Assembly (NCBI GenBank): GCA_016081115.2
Contig: CM071924.1
Location: forward strand, 96,176,616-96,240,615
From: Rehmannia glutinosa
Lineage: Eukaryota; Streptophyta; Magnoliopsida; Lamiales; Orobanchaceae
Length of the DNA: 64,000 nt
Reading direction: 5' to 3'
Made by a program: the position numbers and the translations under genes. Below the pieces are notes generated by a model, which was not told the origin of the DNA, did not search any database, and saw only the letters and a program-made list of their open reading frames with translations. Shown piece after piece: positions 1 to 11,099 of this stretch. How positions within the stretch are numbered: the first letter of the stretch is position 1; the number at the start of each line of letters is the position of its first letter.

Positions 1-1270
1 ATGATGCCATATTAAAAGGAAAGAAAAATTGGAAGAGAGAGGGTCACTTACTGGATATAAATATGAGGTTGAAGGAAGAAAGTAGTCTGGGATGTGGAAC
101 TCTTGAAGCCTATCGGAGTCTGGAGAATTTCGCCGGAGAAGAAAAATATGCTGGGAAGAATGCTCTGAAACGTGAAAGGGAGAAAAGTGAAAAATAGAGG
201 AGGAAGATGACTTTTATAAGAGGAGAGAAGACAAAAGGGTGCCTCGATTTTCGAGGAGGTGATTGGACGGTCTACGAGGCGTCAGTAGGCCGAAAGGACA
301 TCTTATCAATCAAATCCGCGTGTCAGGTACTCGAAAGGCCAAAGGGCGGCAGGAATTTCAAACGCCAAGAGTCGGCGGGAAAGTGAAAAGCACATACCCT
401 AAGTGTTAGGTCGGGTTCGGCTATGAGCAACTATGGTTGAGGTGCGAGACCAACCCATAGTTGGGAGAGGAATTGATAAGGCGAAATGATTGTCCGGCCG
501 ACTTGATAGGCCCAGGACATCGACCGACCGACGATACCTGGCATTGGGCGAAGTGATGAGGCCCATAGCCTTGGGATGATTTGTTGTGTTAAATAATGGG
601 CCGATCCGTGGAGGCTTATAAGCAGAGATCGGTATAGGCCTATCTACTGGTCGGCCCGTCTGTCAAGCCCCAAGTTCAAGTTGTGATGAGCCGACCATAG
701 AGTTAGCAGTGTTGAGCCAACCTCGTTGTGGACGGGTTCTGATTGAGCATGACCTTAGAAGAATAATAGTCGGGTCGGCGTATGAGATGTGTAAATCGAG
801 AGATGCCTTGTTAAGATTTAAAAGATTTTGTATCAACACAAAGAGCCGACATTGCTCGAGAGATCGGAGGTCCGGTATTACAGGCGTGAAATTAGGGTTT
901 TAATGAGATCCGATCCTAATCTAATGATGACTCGACACCAAATCGTAATCTAATCCCTGGATTTTTACTAAAACCCTAATCCGAGCTAAGGTATAAAAGG
1001 CCCAAGCCCAGGTTTATTCTAACCTAATTCCATTTTTTACTGTTACATTGCTTTTTCTCTCTCTAACTTATTTTCCTTCTCAAAGACTGACTTAAGCATC
1101 GGAGAGGGTACGCCGGAGCTCCCCTCCGGCCCCCCTTTGTGCAGGTCTCGTGGTATTTTCGTCTAGGAAGGTGATCGGCGGGAAGAGGTAATTTTTGGGT
1201 GTTATCACAGACATAAAAAACAAAAATCCCAATTTCAATGGATATTCAAAAAACCCCGCTTGCAAATGGA
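1..1270 (+). repeat. Gypsy-like LTR remnant
   Basis: No gene is visible. The block is richer in GC than the DNA after it and reads like the LTR of a Ty3/gypsy element. It has a TATA box (TATAAAAGG at 992-1000), then a CT-rich stretch, then the motif CTTAAGCATCGGAG near 1092 followed by a GC-rich GCCGGAG segment. The same GACTTARGCATCGGAG motif recurs near 7174 and 8815, so several relics of one LTR family lie in the first 9 kb. The left end is outside the window and no coding domain is attached. Family assignment rests on general LTR layout, not on a protein. Confidence 0.45.
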
Positions 1271-1633
1271 AGGAATCCATTATTTGGTTGAATTAAATTT
1301 ACAAGCGTAATAGCCAATTAGTTCAGTCTTGTAGTTTATCGAAGTGACCCCAGAAGTACAATTTTGTGTTTTGGATTAGCAAAATTGTTACGCAAGGGCC
1401 CAGACCAGATTATTCGTTGAAGGGCCTAAATTAGCCTTTTGACTTTTGAGCCTGCGGGCCGAAAAATGCTGCTACTTGAAAACTCGCAGTATCCAAATGG
1501 GCTTTCACTGCTCAAACACGGGGCCCAACCGTGTGTAATGGTAACTTTTTTTAATGAGTCGTCAGGAGTGGTTGGAACACACAGAATAAATCACAAAGAA
1601 ATTGAAATTATTAGGTTCGAATCTTAGTCAATC
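1271..1633. other. Spacer, nothing recognised
   Basis: AT-rich spacer. The only open frames are short and lack codon bias or recognisable motifs. I see no gene. Confidence 0.5.
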
Positions 1634-1843
1634 GGGTGAGATTTTTTATTCCTGGATGGTGTTTCATCTTATATTCCACCGCACGGATGATTGTTACAAT
1701 GTATAGAAATTACCATATTAAAATCCTATAATTTAGACTTGATTTATGCTCCAAAATGAATATGGTAACTTCTATACACGTGTCAATTATTTGTGCGGTG
1801 GAACAGGAGATGAAACACCACCCTGTAATAGAAGATCTCATCC
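1634..1843. mobile_element. Foldback MITE (GATGGTGTTTCATC family, copy 1)
   Basis: About 210 bp with long imperfect inverted arms. The left arm carries GGATGGTGTTTCATC followed by TTCCACCGCAC; the right arm carries the reverse complement. A second copy with the same arms is at 13840-14051, where a 9-bp target duplication is visible. Non-coding. Confidence 0.7.
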
Positions 1844-2038
1844 GCTAATCAGCACCCTTGCGAAAAATGTGTGATACCACTTGAGCAAAATATGATTGTT
1901 ACTTCTTCAGATTGTTTTTATCAATAAATCAATTTAAAGTGAACCAAGGCCTCAATCTTATAGTTAACGAAGGTCTTTTTAATTTAATTGACCCATAATT
2001 CTTATATGTGAGGAGCGAATGTTGTATAATTAAATATA

Positions 2039-2315
2039 GGGATAATTACATAAAACCCCCTAAGGTTTGGGCTAATTAAAAAAAACCCAGAGATTTTTGA
2101 AAAATACAAAAATACCCTTAAGGTTTGATTCCACTTAGATCTTCCCCTTCATAAGCAAAAACATTTCAAAAACCACATTGATATTTGTAGAAATATTACA
2201 ATTAATCCCTTCAATTTAAGATAAAATCAAATATGAGGGGCTTTTTGTAATTTTGAAACATCTCTTGATTTTTTATAATTAGGCCAAACCTTGGGGGTGT
2301 TTTTGTAATTATCCC
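2039..2315. mobile_element. GGGATAATTAC foldback MITE, copy 1
   Basis: 277-bp element with long terminal inverted repeats. The left end reads GGGATAATTACATAAAA and the right end is its complement, TTTTGTAATTATCCC. It is flanked by a perfect 9-bp direct repeat TTAAATATA (2030-2038 and 2316-2324). A 9-bp duplication with long inverted arms is the pattern of Mutator-like non-autonomous elements. This is the reference copy for a family found at least 13 times in the window. Confidence 0.85.
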
Positions 2316-2844
2316 TTAAATATATGGTGACGAAATTTCCTGTCGGGCGATATGATGTGCTAATGCTTGATTTTTGGTTGTATGATTAATCATGTTTTTC
2401 TTAATGAGTCGGGAGTGGGAAGTAACTGAAAGACTCATGTTCGAAGCCTAATCAACACCTTATTAAAGTGAGTAATACAACTTCAGCTACAAGGCTGATT
2501 GTTACGATTAATCGTGGTATTAATTAAAGTAAAAGTTCTCCCTTTAAAATCGTGAAAGACGATTCTAATCTAGTGAGGAAAGTGTCACTCTCCTCTGTCA
2601 ATCTTAACATCTATCATCTTATAATCGCTGTCGATTACATATATAGCCCCCCACCCCCGCTTCCCTCACTTGTACTCTCCACATATCTTTGTATGCTCCA
2701 GCAACTTGTACTCTCTGCTTCAACTTCACTTCGTCATTTGCCACAAGTGGGGGTGTGCTCGTGCCACTGAATTATTGCATACAACTGCCACTATATGTAT
2801 TCCTGGAAACAATAACAGTTATTTGTTATACTATTTACTATTTA
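2316..2844. other. Spacer, nothing recognised
   Basis: AT-rich spacer with a C-rich tract near 2648. Overlapping short frames at 2552-2890 have no domain and no agreement with splice signals. I see no gene. Confidence 0.5.
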
Positions 2845-3133
2845 GGGACAATTACAAAAGACCCCCTGAGTTTTGGGTTAATTACAAAATAAACCCAGTG
2901 ATGTTTCAATATTACAAAAAATCCTCTCAGTCTCAGGTTTGATTATGTCATAAATTTAAGGGATAACTATAATAACTCTAAAATTTTTAGGGGGGGGGGG
3001 TTGAATATTTTTTTGCTTATGAAAGGAGAAATGTAAATGGAATCAAACCTCAAGGATTTTTTTTTGTAATTTTCAATTTTTTTGGGTTTTTTTGTAATTA
3101 GCCAGAACCTGGGGGTGTTTTTGTAATTATCCC
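2845..3133. mobile_element. GGGATAATTAC foldback MITE, copy 2
   Basis: 289-bp copy of the same family, left end GGGACAATTAC, right end GTAATTATCCC. A perfect 9-bp target duplication TACTATTTA lies at 2836-2844 and 3134-3142. It contains a run of about ten G near 2991. Confidence 0.85.
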
Positions 3134-3660
3134 TACTATTTATAAAATAGTTTAACGAACATTTGTTACAACATTTTCTGGTTCAATTATTGAAATCTGA
3201 CGTGCCTTTAACTTTAATCTATCATTATTTTGATAGATGCTATTGTACTTGAAACTACACAGAATCCTCCTCTTCATTTTTTTAGATATATATTTCGTTT
3301 CTTAGCTATAAATAAATAAATTAATGGAACTTGAGCTCAGTCTGATCACTGATAATAATTGTTGCTACAGATAAGCAAATATTCAGTGTTTCTACTATTA
3401 ATTATTCGTTTATATTGTTGTAGAGTAAAATATTGAAAATGATGTCACATTTTTCTGGCAATGCCATCGATAGAAAAAAATGGTCATCCTTTAAACAATA
3501 GAAATTGGAAACCTCCGTACGAAACAATGTAAATAGTAATAATATTTTAACTTTAGTTTCAGGTGGGACATATATAGGATAAAGAGATAGTTTTCTTAAT
3601 AACAATTTTGGTTATTTTTAAAAAACCTAAAAAATCAAAATTTGAAATTTGATAAATTTA
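3134..3660. other. Spacer, nothing recognised
   Basis: Very AT-rich. No open frame with coding character, no RNA gene and no clear repeat ends. Confidence 0.5.
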
Positions 3661-4077
3661 TATTCCCTACTATTCAAAATAAGTGATGTTTTGGCACAAA
3701 AAAATCTTAAAAAGAATGACGTTTCGCCTTCTTCCCTCTTTAATCGTGCCACTACTCGCCCATGTATGTCCCATTCCCCTCATGCCTTTGTGTGTTTGCC
3801 GGAAAATTGGTATATCTGGGCTTTCCGTAGCGACACTCCAATGGAGTTCTGTCGCTTCACCTGCTCACTCGGCGGATTGACATTTTCAAGGCTAGTGAAA
3901 AAAGGTTTTTACCAAATTACCCTTAAATATATCATTTTTCAACTAATGCCAATACCTAAATTTGTTTTGTTCCAAATCAACATTTATGGTTAATTAAGGG
4001 CATCTTTAGTATTTTAACTCATTCCTTAAAATATGTGTGTTTTTCTAAAAACGTCACTTATTTTAAATAGGATGAAG
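3661..4077. mobile_element. Stowaway-like MITE
   Basis: About 415 bp with imperfect inverted ends. The left end is TTCCCTACTATTCAAAATAA followed by GTGATG; the right end is the complement, CGTCACTTATTTTAAATAGG. Flanking TA dinucleotides fit Tc1/mariner (Stowaway) insertion. The arms are diverged, so this is an old copy. The frame at 3649-3993 lies inside and is not a gene. Confidence 0.55.
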
Positions 4078-4570
4078 TACAATTTTTTTTGATAATTTAT
4101 ATAGATTTTTTATTTAGTGACGATTTTTGTTATCTCAGACAATTGCCCACAAAATTAAATGCTCACTTATTCTTGATGGAACCCAAAAGCATCTCACCCT
4201 CACAAGTCACATTGAAATATTCTATAATTCGACATTAAGCAAACCCTTCTTATTTATTATTCGTTCAAAAGATTTTTCATGTATAATATCTGCGTGTGAT
4301 ATATATCTATAACAATATTTGACAGATTTTATGGTACACAAAATTAAATACTTAATTAATGTAGAGGGACCAGCATATATTAATATGTATATTACCTGCA
4401 CAAAGAGCATTATTCAGATGAATGTTATTTTCAATAATACAAAATTAATGTGACACAATGCGTTACCACAGTTACATAATGATAATGCCATCGTTTATAT
4501 AAATTCGAGCTAAAATAGCATGTTGATGAGGTCCTTACACGTACAATGTTGTTGTTCATAAATTCGAGTC
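4078..4570. other. Spacer, nothing recognised
   Basis: AT-rich spacer. No gene, RNA or repeat ends recognised. Confidence 0.5.
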
Positions 4571-4824
4571 TATGCCAATTAATATCTTCTTTTTAAGTGT
4601 ATGTATATGTATATACTGCCTTCGTTCCATTAAGATAGAACTACAGAATAATTCAGACATATTAAGAAAACATAATAAATATAATTGAGATTATAATATT
4701 TTTCCACATTCTTTATACATTACTCTTGCATTAAATGAGACAAAATGAAATTTAATATACCACGAGTTTGTAGCTCACGTGATATTATTTACGTTTTGTA
4801 AGGGTAATGACCAGGGTTCAAATC
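4571..4824. repeat. Segmental duplication, left copy
   Basis: A block beginning TATGCCAATTAATATCTT and ending GACCAGGGTTCAAATC is repeated with few differences at 5187-5432. It includes the left part of a Stowaway-type element that is complete only in the second copy. The two copies flank an LTR-like fragment. Confidence 0.75.
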
Positions 4825-4828
4825 CTAT

Positions 4829-5186
4829 TGTAGACACCTAAATTTACTGTCAAATATTGATAGTGTCAAAATCTTCATTCTTGACCATCAAGACAAGATC
4901 ATGCAAATAAGGAAGTATTTATCAATTTTTTGGTAAATAAATCAAGTCAAATCAAATCAAATCACAATTTTTTGATTATCCCAATATATGCAAGACAAAT
5001 CATGATCGGCCAATCAAATTGCCTCGTTTCATCCTACAATTATAGCAAGAATTCTCATCATACACTAATAAATAGAGGACCTCTTCATAATTCATCGACA
5101 CACAAAAAATCCTAGAGAAGAAGTCCAAGCAAGAGACGAATTCTCTCAAATCAAGAAGTCCAAATCCAAGGAAGTCCACGGTGTTC
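4829..5186 (+). repeat. Truncated LTR fragment
   Basis: Starts TGTAGACACCTAAATTT and contains AATAAATAGAGGACCTCTTC, a TATA-like and transcription-start-like LTR layout. It stops abruptly where the duplicated block resumes, with no CA end. It is probably a truncated LTR of a gypsy-type element, but no coding region is linked to it. Confidence 0.4.
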
Positions 5187-5432
5187 TATGCCAATTAATA
5201 TCTTATTTAAGTGTATGTATATACTCCATCCGTCCCACTAAGATAGAACTAGAGAATAATTCAGACAGATTAAGAAAACATAATAAATATAATTGAGATT
5301 ATAATATTTTTCCACATTCTTTATACTTTACTCTTGCATTAAATGAGACAAAATGAATTTTAATATACCACGAGCTTGTAGCTCACGTGATATTATTTAC
5401 GCTTTGTAAGGGTGATGACCAGAGTTCAAATC
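5187..5432. repeat. Segmental duplication, right copy
   Basis: Second copy of the 4571-4824 block, same order and orientation. Differences are scattered substitutions and small indels. Its 3' part overlaps the complete Stowaway element at 5224-5624. Confidence 0.75.
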
Positions 5433-5624
5433 ATATATCTTTCAGTTTTTTTGAAATTTATCCCCTCCCCACCAACCACTACTACCAACTTATTAAAATA
5501 AATAAATTAAATGGGATATATTAATATATTATTGTGTAATTAATATTCACGTAAGAAACAAGTCTATAATTTGATACTGGCGGAAAAAAAAAAAGGCATG
5601 CTTGTCATAGTGGGACGGAAGGAG
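5224..5624. mobile_element. Stowaway MITE
   Basis: 401 bp. The left end CTCCATCCGTCCCACTA and the right end TAGTGGGACGGAAGGAG are inverted repeats, flanked by TA on both sides. This is the classic plant Stowaway (Tc1/mariner) terminus. Non-coding. Confidence 0.85.
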
Positions 5625-5706
5625 TATTAATCAACAAGGTTAATATTTCTTATCTAGTTATTAACTATGAAAATCATAAATTGCAATATGCAAAATCACC
5701 ATCCAC

Positions 5707-6670
5707 CACTACAAGAAAACAAGGAAATTCCAACGGAAAAAATCTGTTGGAATTTGGGAAATTACTGTTGGAATTATCGATTCCAATGGAAATTCCAACA
5801 TAAAATGCATCGTTGGTAAAATGGCCGTTGGAATGGCGAAATTCTAATGAAAATTCTAATGGAAAAATATTCCAACGGAATTTCCAACGTTATTTATCCA
5901 TTGGAATGTATAACCGTTGGAAAGAACTCCAACATTTTTTCCAACACTAATTCCAACAGAGTTATACCATTGAAATATATTTAATCGTTGGAAAAAAACT
6001 CCAATGGTTATTCCAACGAAATTATACTATTGGAATTTAGACCAATAGTAATTCCAATGGTATATATATGTTGGAATATTCAATTAATTTACCTCATTAT
6101 CTAATATCTTCAACTTCCCAGTGGGTCACCTATCATCAATTTGTCCCAAGTCAAGCACATTTAACCATGTAGTTTTAATATGATTGACTCCAGAAGAGAA
6201 TATATATTTTATTGATATAGATTATACTATCAAATCTTTTAACGCCTATTGAAATTTTCCAATGGTATTGGAATTTCCAATGGAATTTTCCAACAACATG
6301 TTGTACCATTAGAATTTTCGTTGGAAATTTAAAAACTCCAACAGAAATTCCAATTATTAATTTCAACATTTGGTTTACCGTTGGAATTTTTGTTGGAATT
6401 TTCCAATGGTTAGTTGTGGTGTTGGAATTTCCGTTGGAATTTTAAATTCCAACATTTTATACCAACGGTTTTTGTTTACCGTTGGAATTTTAAATTCCAA
6501 CATGAATTCCATTATCTTATACCAAAGGTTTTGTTTACCTATGTAATTTTCATTGGAATTTTCCAACGGTATAATGTAGCATTGGAATTTTTGTTGGAAT
6601 TTTAAAAATTCCAATAGTTTTCTATTTCGTTGGAATTATTTTGTTGGAATTTGATTATTTTCTTGTAGTG
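5707..6670. mobile_element. Non-autonomous CACTA element
   Basis: 964 bp with termini CACTACAAGAAAA and TTTTCTTGTAGTG, flanked by the 3-bp direct repeat CAC (5704-5706 and 6671-6673). The inside is built almost wholly from short subterminal repeats of the type TTCCAACGG and CCGTTGGAA in both orientations. Such arrays are where CACTA transposase binds. No transposase frame is present, so it must rely on an autonomous partner. Confidence 0.92.
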
Positions 6671-7392
6671 CACTACGAGAAAAAATTATTATGCGTTACA
6701 AAATGCTAATTAGAATGGCATATAGGTGTTTTATAATAAAAAAAACTTATTATTTATTACGATAACGAGTTTCAAATTAAAGAGTGATGTCTACGACATT
6801 TTTTTTTAAAAAAAATATTTGAATTTTTTATGGTTTTTTTTAAAAATTTGTATCCAACTGATAAGGCATTGAAGTCTTAAAGCTATTATATATGCACAGT
6901 GAGGTCTTGAATCTGGGCTTGGAGCCTGGTATCCGATCCGACTGGGGGAATGGACCTTACCCGAAAAGGTGGACCATTGATCCCCCTGACAACCTAGTAC
7001 TACTCCACCCCCCAGATGATGACACTTGGCGCAATAAGAATGCTCACATGTGCCAGGAACATTTATAAATATCATGTTACAGTAAACAAATGGTAACTCT
7101 TCACTCTGCCTCTTTTACCTCTTATTTTCATATTTACTGTCTCTATATCTCCGTACCTCACAGAACTCGATATGACTTAGGCATCGGAGGGTCTTAGCCG
7201 GGACCATCCCCAGCTAGCCTGACGTGTGTTTATCCGTTTCAAGTCACCCAAAAGCTCGAACCCGATTACCCGAAAGCCCGTGACCAGAAGGTAATTACCT
7301 GACCAAATCACCGGCCTACCCATTTATGTGTACCGACTCATCCCGATATTTTTTCTGGCAACGTTTGAGCTAAATACTTGCAAGGAATAACA
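6671..7392. repeat. Orphan CACTA end and LTR debris
   Basis: The block opens with CACTACGAGAAAAA, a second CACTA-type terminus with no visible partner. The intact element at 5707 appears to have inserted into its first three bases. From about 7020 to 7320 there is LTR-like sequence with GACTTAGGCATCGGAG, as in the 1-1270 remnant. The frame at 6806-7075 on the minus strand has no domain and is taken as noise. Confidence 0.4.
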
Positions 7393-7490
7393 AAACGGTA
7401 GGTGAGTGGATAGAGCACCCCCACCATGTGGGCTTGATGATACCGTTGTGAGTTTGGTTGCCACATCCTTTTTTAGCTTAGCTTTCTCTT
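7393..7490 (+). repeat. Possible tRNA-derived SINE
   Basis: GGTGAGTGGATAGAGCACC resembles the D arm and box A of a tRNA. About 45 bases further, GAGTTTGGTTGCCACATCC is in the place of box B but departs from GGTTCGANNCC. It is not a functional tRNA: the acceptor stem does not pair. A decayed tRNA-derived SINE is the best reading. Confidence 0.3.
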
Positions 7491-7747
7491 GTGAGCCCCT
7501 TTTTCTTCTTTTTGCAGATTTCGTGCTTCTAAAGTTTAAAAATCTACTACGATTTTTTACTACATTTTTCTTTGTTTTTGCTTAAATAGTCACCAAAATA
7601 TATTTGGTATTGTTTTCAAAGATTTTCTCAAAAAAAATCTCACGTGTTTCGAGTTTAGGTGTATATTTATGTTTAGACATCGAAGCTGTAAGTTTTGGTA
7701 GTATATGGAAATTACTATATTAATCTCGTCCACGTCGAAATTAGCAT

Positions 7748-8064
7748 CACTACAAGAAAATTCCAGTTTACTAACAATATTACCGACATAAATAATTTTG
7801 TACACTAAATTTTACAGTTACCTAAAGAATACTTACAGTCTACAGAATAAAAAATATCATTTTTCCATAAATTATACCAACAAGTTACCGACAGATTACC
7901 GATAATTTTTTAATTTACCAAAAAAAATTTGTGTAGGTATTTACAAACAGTTTTCGATTCTATAGGTAAATATTTTACCTACAATGTTTTTACCTACACT
8001 TTACAATTTTCTAAATACTTACATACATATTTTCTGTAGGTAAACTGATATTTTTCTTGTAGTG
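7748..8064. mobile_element. Small CACTA MITE
   Basis: 317 bp with ends CACTACAAGAAAA and TTTTTCTTGTAGTG and the 3-bp duplication CAT (7745-7747, 8065-8067). Inside are repeats of the type TACCGACA and TTACCTACA. It is unrelated in sequence to the 5707 element apart from the termini. Non-coding. Confidence 0.9.
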
Positions 8065-9335
8065 CATAATGACCTCGCCTCGCTTGAAATTACCAGAATG
8101 CCCCCAAGATCCGTGGCTTTTATAAATACCTTAATTACCTGATTTTGACTTAAGTTTTGTAGGGCTTTAGCTGGAGATCACCCCGACTAGCCTAACGTGT
8201 GCTCTGTTTCAGGTTTTCTCGAACAAAATACCTCACATTACTCTTTGGGACCCTAGGTCAGGTACCCTCGAACCGAGTACCTCACCTTGCTCTCAGGATC
8301 CTGGGACCTTAGGTAAGGTATATCTGATTTACTTTCCTAAACAGGTAGAAAATCTTCTCTTTTTTACCTTTTACTGGTTAATTTCATTTGGGAGTAAATA
8401 CTAAATATTGATCTCCAAAAGGAAACTTGCGAAAAAGTGTGAATAAAAATGCAATCTTGGATCATTAATTTTAGCGAAGAGAAGGCATGAAATTGGGAAG
8501 TAAGATGAAGTAAAGGTTGGTGTCTGAAATTGTAGTTTCATTTTCTTAATTGGTAGGGTCTTGTACCTGACTTTCTCAATTTCATTGTCAGATGGACTGA
8601 TCTTGACAATGCACACTGTGTGTGTATGTATATGCGATTGTGTGTGTGAGAGAGGTTAAATTGGTTGGTATTGGATATATTTTCTTGGAAAATTTTTTAT
8701 TTGAGGAAAATAGAATGTATTTAGAGAATGTGATTGGATATGAAAATAAAAAATTTAAATAGAAGATCTTTACGCTTAAGTCACACGAGATTAAAATCAA
8801 AATAATCTCGTGTAACTTAAGCATCGGAGAAGTTTCGCCGGAAAATCTTTCGGCACCCTTCTAACACTTGTTTTTGTAGGCATTCAGGCGATAAGGCAGA
8901 TGAGTTCGGGAGTTTTTGGTGGTCCGTTTCTTTGGACTACTCACCACACACCAAATATGTATAATAAAATAATATATACACTTGAAATGCAATGCGAAAC
9001 ACAATACTTTAGCACAAAAAAATCGAATATTAATCATATGTGTGTGGCAAGTATCTTGTATGAATGATATATATTACAATAAACAATACAAAATTAAAAT
9101 AGAAGATCCAACTTGTAAGTATAAAGACTTTAGCATTTAGTAATTTATGTGAAATATATTGGTAGCTAGTTATAATTTATATTTACGGGATCTCTTACAA
9201 CTTTTTAATACTATATGAATGTTACGTGTATAAAATGATCGATGTTTATATACGTGACAATTGACATTCACGTGATGTATTGAAACACCAGAGAAATAAC
9301 ATGGGAAACACAAAATTTGGACTAAGAGTTATATC
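8065..9335. repeat. LTR relics and spacer
   Basis: From 8080 to 8310 and again from 8815 to 8940 the sequence resembles the 3' part of the 1-1270 LTR (TTAAGCATCGGAG, then GCCGG). At 8775-8822 a near-perfect inverted repeat pairs CTTAAGTCACACGAGATT with AATCTCGTGTAACTTAAG. The rest is AT-rich spacer without a recognisable gene. Confidence 0.4.
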
Positions 9336-9598
9336 TAGAGTTGTCAATCAGGTAGGGCCGAGCCAATTACAGCCCTCCGGGGCCAAGGGGTAAAATCGAG
9401 CCATGTCGGCCTGGCCTGAAAATCCACCAGGCCGATTTTTTCACGGCCCAGCTGACCCATGTAGTGTATTTTATGTTGGGCCAGCTGGGCCAAAAGAGGC
9501 CCGATCCTTTTTGGGCTTGGAAATTATTGGCCCAGTCTGGCCTTATATTCGGGCTGACGGGGCCAGCCTACTGGGCTGGGTCTGCATTGACAGCTTTA
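9336..9598. mobile_element. hAT-type MITE
   Basis: 263 bp. The left end TAGAGTTGTCAAT and the right end ATTGACAGCTTTA are imperfect inverted repeats. The flanking 8-bp repeats GTTATATC and GTTATATA differ in one base. The interior is GC-rich with many GGGCC and GGCCC groups. The open frame at 9403-9615 is inside and not a gene. Confidence 0.75.
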
Positions 9599-11099
9599 GT
9601 TATATAGTAAGATAGTGTTGTTTGGAGAAGAGGGGAAGAAGATCTATTTTGGCATCAATAATTAGAAAAAGGTCCACACCCTGGTGTTTGCTATAGCTGT
9701 TACGGTTGTTAAGTCGCCTTTGAATCTAAAATACAAACAACTACTCAACAAAAACTACCCCATCTCTTATGACCCCATCCCACCTTTCTTCACAGTTACA
9801 ACACATGCATGGTTTCCCTTTTTAATTATTTCTTTTTTTTTATTTCTACCAAAAAAATAAAAGAAACAGAGAGAATAATTATGTTTTGTGTTGATCACAT
9901 GTAATAAACGATGTTCAATAGAATCAATACTTAATCTTGTTCATTTAGAGGGTGTTTGATTCAACTTATATAAAAGATCTTATAATTAAGAATCTAAGAT
10001 CATACATCTTATAAACTATTTTAGGAGCATATAATAGAAATTACATCTTATTTTGGAAATAAATTGTTGAAGTGTTTGGATAAAATAAGATTGTTGAACT
10101 TATACGATGCTAATTAGTAATAGCAGTTTGAAATGATCAATATTTAATCAAATGAGATTGTTAAATAAAAATCTTATTTTGAAAATAAATTGAGACCCCG
10201 ACCTTTTTTTAAAACAACTTATAAGTTCTCGACATCTTATTTTGTGAGCTTATAAAATTTTTTTAAAGAAAAAAAATATCAAACACTTTTAGAGAGCTTA
10301 TAAATACTCAATCTCTTTAAAAGATTTTGAGTTAATATACTAAATGTCTAAATCCCCTAAACTATGCGAGTTTATACATGTTGTCCCCTTAACTTTTTTT
10401 TTGACATTTTATCCCCTGAACTTAGCACTTTTTGTACACCTAGCCACCTCCACAGATGGTATGATGTGAGGAAAACACTATGTTGGGAGGATAAAGTGTT
10501 ATCAAAGAAGTATATGAGACAAAGTATGATGTGAGGAAGGCACATTGCAATTTACCCAAATATTTTAGACAGACACTCTCTTAATTAATTAACTTTGTAG
10601 CCAAACTTGATTTCTTGCTACACGTGCATAACATGTGGAGTCCAGATAGACAAAGTACAAGCTAATATAGAGAAAAGGCTAATATATAAGTCACCCTAAT
10701 CTTTAATTTGTATTTCATTTTATAATTAATTGTACACATCACATATATATGAAACACATTCAAATATTTGTTTGAACATTTGGTATCTAATTTCAGTATA
10801 GAATTTCACATCAGATATACTGTGTGCTGGAAGATCATATTTGTCTTTATAATAATAATAATAATAATAATAATAATTATTATTATTATTATTATTTTTC
10901 AAATCATAAATAGGTAAAAAAATAATTGCAAAATTATTTGTGTATCAGAATATGCCACCCCCCAATACACACACATAAATAGAGTTATGTTTGGCCTTCC
11001 AAACTATTTTCTGAAACAGTAACATAAACACATTATATTTCTCTCTCTACATTTCTTCTTCTTTGTGTTTCAATTATGTAAATCACACATAAAAAAACC
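9599..11099. other. Spacer upstream of the OVATE gene
   Basis: Contains a diverged element at about 9946-10290 with ends like TAGAGGGTGTTTGAT and its complement (probably hAT type), and an AAT/ATT microsatellite. A CT-rich stretch (TTTCTCTCTCTACATTTC, about 11037-11055) just upstream of the OVATE start codon is typical of a plant core promoter or 5' UTR. No other gene seen. Confidence 0.45.
10851..10896. repeat. Palindromic AAT/ATT microsatellite
   Basis: About eight AAT units pass directly into about eight ATT units, so the tract is a near-perfect hairpin of about 46 bases. Confidence 0.95.

Noticed and set aside
6175..6614. Open frames rich in KFQ and IPT repeats
   Set aside because: Produced by the TTCCAACGG subterminal repeats of the CACTA element.
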